From: Alistipes sp.
GTDB lineage: Bacteria > Bacteroidota > Bacteroidia > Bacteroidales > Rikenellaceae
Length of the DNA: 41,227 bases
Assembly (NCBI GenBank): GCA_017555695.1
Contig: JAFZFX010000040.1
Location: forward strand, 1 to 41,227
Reading direction: 5' to 3'
Below the pieces are notes generated by a model. That model made no database searches, was not told the origin of the DNA, and was given only the letters and a program-made list of their open reading frames with translations. The position numbers and the translations under genes were made by a program. Within the stretch, counting starts at the first letter, position 1; the number at the start of each line of letters is the position of its first letter. Below, one piece after another: positions 38,024 through 41,227 of the stretch.

Positions 38024-40813
38024 ATGACAATGAAGAAAATAATTATTTTATTGGCTCTGATGTTGATGCCCCTGGCGGCTATCAACGCACAGGATGCTCG
38101 CAACCGTACCGCTTCGACCGTTGTGGCCGATGCGTTGGCACAGTTGCCTGCCGAGCAGCCCGCTACATACAATCAGGTTATGGCCGAGTTGGCCGCTACT
38201 GGCGCACAGGGTATCGAGATGATGGCTTTGATGCTCCAGCCCGCTGCCGAGGGTGTTAAGAACTCACCCATCGAGTACGCTTTGAATGGCGTTGCTTCTT
38301 ATGTAACCAAGGAGGGTGCTGCTCACCGTGCAGCTGTTCGCTCTGGCTTGAAGTCAGTGTTCCCCAAGGTTAAGGATGAGACTAACCAGGCTTTCATCAT
38401 GACAGTGTTGCAGATCTGCGCCACTGCCGAGGATGCTGAGTTCTACGCAGCTCAGTTGGGCCACAAGTATTTCGGTAACTTCGCAGCTCGCGCTTTGGCT
38501 ACTATCGCTGGCACCGAGCCCACTGTGTTGGCTTTGATGCAGAACCAGGCCGAGAACGGCATCAGCCGCGCTCTGTTGGCACAGATTGCATCTTACAAGG
38601 CACATATGCACGACGCTGAGCCTATCCTTTTGGCTTGGGCTAAGGAGGCTACTGAGGAGGACGCTGTACACATCAACAACGCACTCGCATTGTGTGGTGG
38701 TGAGGCTTCTGCCAAGTACCTTGCTAAGGAGGCTAAGGAGGTTGGTTACACATTCGAGACAACTGACGCCTATGGTGCTTACCTCGGTCTGTTGAACGGC
38801 CACTTGATGAAGCACGCTCCCAAGGCTGTTGAGAAGGCTGCTAAGCAGCTTATGAAGTTCTCGAAGCCCAATGTTCGTCTTGCAGGTCTTGACCTGTTGG
38901 TACAGATGAAGGGCGCAGAGACTACTCCTCTGGTTGTTAAGGCTGTTGCTGACCCCTGCCACGAGTACCGTTACGGCGCTATGCGTTTGAGCGAGGCTTA
39001 TGCTGACGACGCTACTTACGCTGCTGTAGCTGCTGCTATGGCAAAGGCTGACAACGCTGCTAAGATTGATGTTATCAACTGGTTGGGTGCTAACCACGCT
39101 GCTTCACAGGTATCGGCTGTTTGCGCTCAGATCTCTAACCCCAGCGTTGAGGTTGCAGTTGAGGCTATGGAGGCTGCAAGCCGCATCGGTGGTGACGAGG
39201 CTCTGGAGGCTATCTTGGCAAAGGTTGCATCTATCGAGGATTTGAACGCCGAGGATTCAAAGACTATCATCGACGCTGCTCGTCGCGTATTGCTCTCATT
39301 CAATGGCAAGGTTAATGGCGGCATCGTTAAGGCTTTGGAGGGCAACGAGGCAAGCAAGGCTTTGGCTTATGGTGTACTCGGTACACGCGCTATTCCCGAG
39401 GCTGCTGCTAAGATCGTAGCCGAGGCTAAGGGTGGCAACCAGCAGGCTACTGCTGTATTGCCCAATGTTGTTAGCGAGAAGGATTTTGACGCATTGTGCG
39501 AGATGCTCGAGGCTGGCAAGCCCACATCTGCTGCTATCACACGCGCTATCGAGAATAAGTCTACTGACGAGAAGGTTGCTATGTTGGAGGCTCGTCTTGC
39601 AAAGGCAAGCAACAAGTCTATCTACTACCCCTTGTTGGGTGCAACAGGCTCTGCAAAGGTTGTTCCTACTTTGGTAGCTGCACAGAAGGGTGGCGACAAG
39701 GCTGCTTTCAACGGTTTGATGTCTATCAACGACAAGGCTGTTTTGGAGCCCTTGTTCGACATCGCTACAACTGACGCTTCTGTTAAGGAGGCTGCTTTGG
39801 CTCGTTACATCCAGGTAACAGGTGCTTCTGACCTCAATGCCGAGCGCAAGTACAAGAACTACGGCAATGTATTGGCTGCTAACCCCAGCGATAAGGTTAA
39901 GAACCAGGCTCTGTCTGCGTTGTCATCAACTCAGCTCTTCCAGGCTATGATGCTTGCTGCCGAGTATATGGACAACGAGGCTACAGCTCAGGCTTCAGCT
40001 AACACTGTTCTCCAGATTGCTACAAAGCACCCCGAGTTCTACTCTGCAGAGGTTAAGGCTTTGTTGGAGAAGGTTTCTGCTACACTCAACGACGGTGACG
40101 CTGTTTACAAGCGCAAGGATATCGAGAAGTTCATCTCTGAGAATACAGCTCGCGAGAACCACTCTATCAAGATGGAGCTCTCTGACAAGGAGAAGGCCGA
40201 GGGTTTCGTAATGTTGTTCGACGGTGTTAATATGGACTCTTGGACTGGTAACCTCGACGCTTACCAGCCTATCGACGGTTCAATGTATGTTACAGCCGCT
40301 TTCGGTGGTACAGGTAACCTCTACACAAAGAACGAGTACTCTGACTTCGTTCTCCGCTTCGAGTTCTGCTTCGACCGCTTGGGCGTAAACAACGGTATCG
40401 GTATCCGTACACCCCAGGGTGTTGATGCTGCTTACCACGGTATGGAGATTCAGGTGTTGCACCACGACGCTCCCTACTACGCTAACTTGAACGAGTATCA
40501 GGTACACGGCTCTGTATATGGTATCATTCCCGCTAAGCGTATCAAGTGGGGTCCCCTCGGTGAGTGGCACTCAGAGGAGATTCGCGTTAAGGGCGACCGC
40601 ATCACTGTAACAGTTGATGGCGTAGTTATCCTCGACGGTAACATCCGTACTGCTTGCAAGGGTCACAATGTAGATCCCAAGGGCGGCAACGAGAACAAGT
40701 ACACTGCTGACCACAAGAACCATCCCGGTTTGTTCAACAAGAAGGGTTACATCGCATTGTGCGGTCACGGTGAGGGCTTGAAGTATCGCAACATCCGCAT
40801 CAAGGAGTTGTAA
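38024..40813 (+). CDS. HEAT-repeat protein with C-terminal DUF1080 (3-keto-disaccharide hydrolase) domain
   Basis: 929-aa exported protein with signal MTMKKIIILLALMLMPLAAINAQ; a start two codons later is equally possible. Residues about 30-715 are Ala-rich helical HEAT-like repeats. Residues about 722-929 are a DUF1080/PF06439 jelly-roll: GFVMLFDGVNMDSWTG at the start, GNLYTKNEYSDFVLRFEF, GNNGIGIRTP-like VNNGIGIRTP, EIQVLHHD and EWHSEEI. PF06439 is now linked to hydrolysis of 3-keto disaccharides, which fits the Gfo/Idh/MocA gene 16 nt upstream. The long HEAT scaffold may bind partners or glycan. Codon use is that of a highly expressed gene. A strong terminator follows. Confidence 0.88.
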   Translation: MTMKKIIILLALMLMPLAAINAQDARNRTASTVVADALAQLPAEQPATYNQVMAELAATGAQGIEMMALMLQPAAEGVKNSPIEYALNGVASYVTKEGAAHRAAVRSGLKSVFPKVKDETNQAFIMTVLQICATAEDAEFYAAQLGHKYFGNFAARALATIAGTEPTVLALMQNQAENGISRALLAQIASYKAHMHDAEPILLAWAKEATEEDAVHINNALALCGGEASAKYLAKEAKEVGYTFETTDAYGAYLGLLNGHLMKHAPKAVEKAAKQLMKFSKPNVRLAGLDLLVQMKGAETTPLVVKAVADPCHEYRYGAMRLSEAYADDATYAAVAAAMAKADNAAKIDVINWLGANHAASQVSAVCAQISNPSVEVAVEAMEAASRIGGDEALEAILAKVASIEDLNAEDSKTIIDAARRVLLSFNGKVNGGIVKALEGNEASKALAYGVLGTRAIPEAAAKIVAEAKGGNQQATAVLPNVVSEKDFDALCEMLEAGKPTSAAITRAIENKSTDEKVAMLEARLAKASNKSIYYPLLGATGSAKVVPTLVAAQKGGDKAAFNGLMSINDKAVLEPLFDIATTDASVKEAALARYIQVTGASDLNAERKYKNYGNVLAANPSDKVKNQALSALSSTQLFQAMMLAAEYMDNEATAQASANTVLQIATKHPEFYSAEVKALLEKVSATLNDGDAVYKRKDIEKFISENTARENHSIKMELSDKEKAEGFVMLFDGVNMDSWTGNLDAYQPIDGSMYVTAAFGGTGNLYTKNEYSDFVLRFEFCFDRLGVNNGIGIRTPQGVDAAYHGMEIQVLHHDAPYYANLNEYQVHGSVYGIIPAKRIKWGPLGEWHSEEIRVKGDRITVTVDGVVILDGNIRTACKGHNVDPKGGNENKYTADHKNHPGLFNKKGYIALCGHGEGLKYRNIRIKEL

Positions 40814-40835
40814 TATCCCACACCTTATATATATA

Positions 40836-40868
40836 ACAGCCCGACCCACCCGGTCGGGCTGTTTTTTT
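40836..40868 (+). terminator. Terminator of the 3-keto module
   Basis: ACAGCCCGACC (40836-40846) pairs perfectly with GGTCGGGCTGT (40852-40862), followed by seven T. Confidence 0.93.
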
Positions 40869-41227
40869 AATTCAATTTGCGAAGTTGCCTAACAAGGCTC
40901 TTTTGTCGTTTCTCTCGCCCTCGAAATCCTCACATACGCTTAAGTATGCTGCGGTTTCTCGGGCTTCGAGAGCCTAAAAATAGCTCTTGTTATACAACTT
41001 CTAAAGAGATGAGGTTGTCCTTCGGCGGGACAATCTAATCTTGAATTTTGAATTCTGAATTTCATTGTCGCGTAGCTCCTTCGGAATGACATTTTTATTA
41101 GCTTTTTTCTCTACCTGTCATTGCGAGGAGGAGTTTACTCCGACGCGGCAATCTCCTACCTACGGCTGTGGGACACCATTAATTAGCAAGAGGAGCATCC
41201 TCACTTAATAAAAATTCCTCCTCTAAG
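40869..41227. repeat. Repeat-mosaic spacer at right end
   Basis: No gene. It contains the 119-bp palindrome (40882-41000), an AATTTTGAATTC linker (about 41039-41064), a CATTGCGAGGAGG hairpin module (41117-41153) and a CCCACAGCCGTA..TTAAGTGAGG-type module to the end. From about 41060 it is the inverse complement of about 60-225. Confidence 0.8.
40882..41000 (+). repeat. 119-bp palindromic element, copy 2
   Basis: Outer arms AAGTTGCCTAACAAGGCTC and AGCTCTTGTTATACAACTT are near inverse complements. The centre is CATAC..GTATG, flanked by GAAATCCTCA and CTGCGGTTTC as in copy 1. It follows the terminator of the DUF1080 gene. Confidence 0.8.

Overview
The window reads as a Bacteroidales chromosome, perhaps Alistipes/Rikenellaceae-like, although the genus cannot be fixed from the sequence. 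Evidence for this is the TAnnTTTG-type -7 promoter motif upstream of several genes, lipoprotein and Sec signals, an S46 dipeptidyl-peptidase, paired GH123-like lipoproteins, a HEAT-DUF1080 protein and an OmpP1/FadL porin. No tRNA, rRNA, CRISPR array, intact insertion sequence or prophage is visible.

Layout, left to right. 1-441: repeat-rich spacer. 442-3158 (-): formate/nitrite-type channel then a DPP7-type S46 peptidase. 3347-7055 (+): two tandem GH123-like lipoproteins separated by five imperfect direct repeats. 7219-8070 (+): patatin phospholipase. 8640-11338 (-): DUF4435 TOPRIM-like protein and a GH78-like rhamnosidase. 11472-14858 (+): SUI1/YciH factor and a large secreted protein with a peptidase-MA-like HExxH domain, a propeller and a beta-barrel. 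14999-18449 (+): penicillin-binding protein 1A and aspartate-semialdehyde dehydrogenase. 18450-20150: 1.7 kb of repeats around a 47-codon gene. 20151-21698 (-): FadL-type porin. 22265-25781 (+): pgk and an M13 metallopeptidase lipoprotein. 26020-28430 (+): HAD phosphatase, DUF486 membrane protein, THUMP-like methyltransferase. 28978-32523 (-): lysS, a RhuM-Fic protein and tpiA. 33080-36317 (-): SDR, mannonate dehydratase and a secreted esterase-like hydrolase (hexuronate use). 36727-40813 (+): Gfo/Idh/MocA oxidoreductase and HEAT-DUF1080 protein, a probable 3-keto-glycoside module. 40814-41227: terminator and repeats.

The genes combine core metabolism and wall synthesis (pgk, tpiA, asd, pbp1A, lysS) with secreted or surface functions for host or dietary glycans and peptides.

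The most unusual content lies between the genes. Nearly every large spacer is a mosaic of dispersed, structured repeats. The most striking is a ~200-bp element present four times (8206-8411, 18647-18852, 28571-28771, 32755-32956). It is nearly identical between copies, yet its variable end keeps a hairpin and an H-type pseudoknot through compensatory base changes. G-U-compatible changes point to one strand as the functional RNA. It is associated with smaller hairpin modules that also covary, ~119-bp palindromes after two genes, and recurrent AATTCAAAATT linkers. I consider this element family the best candidate for something undescribed.
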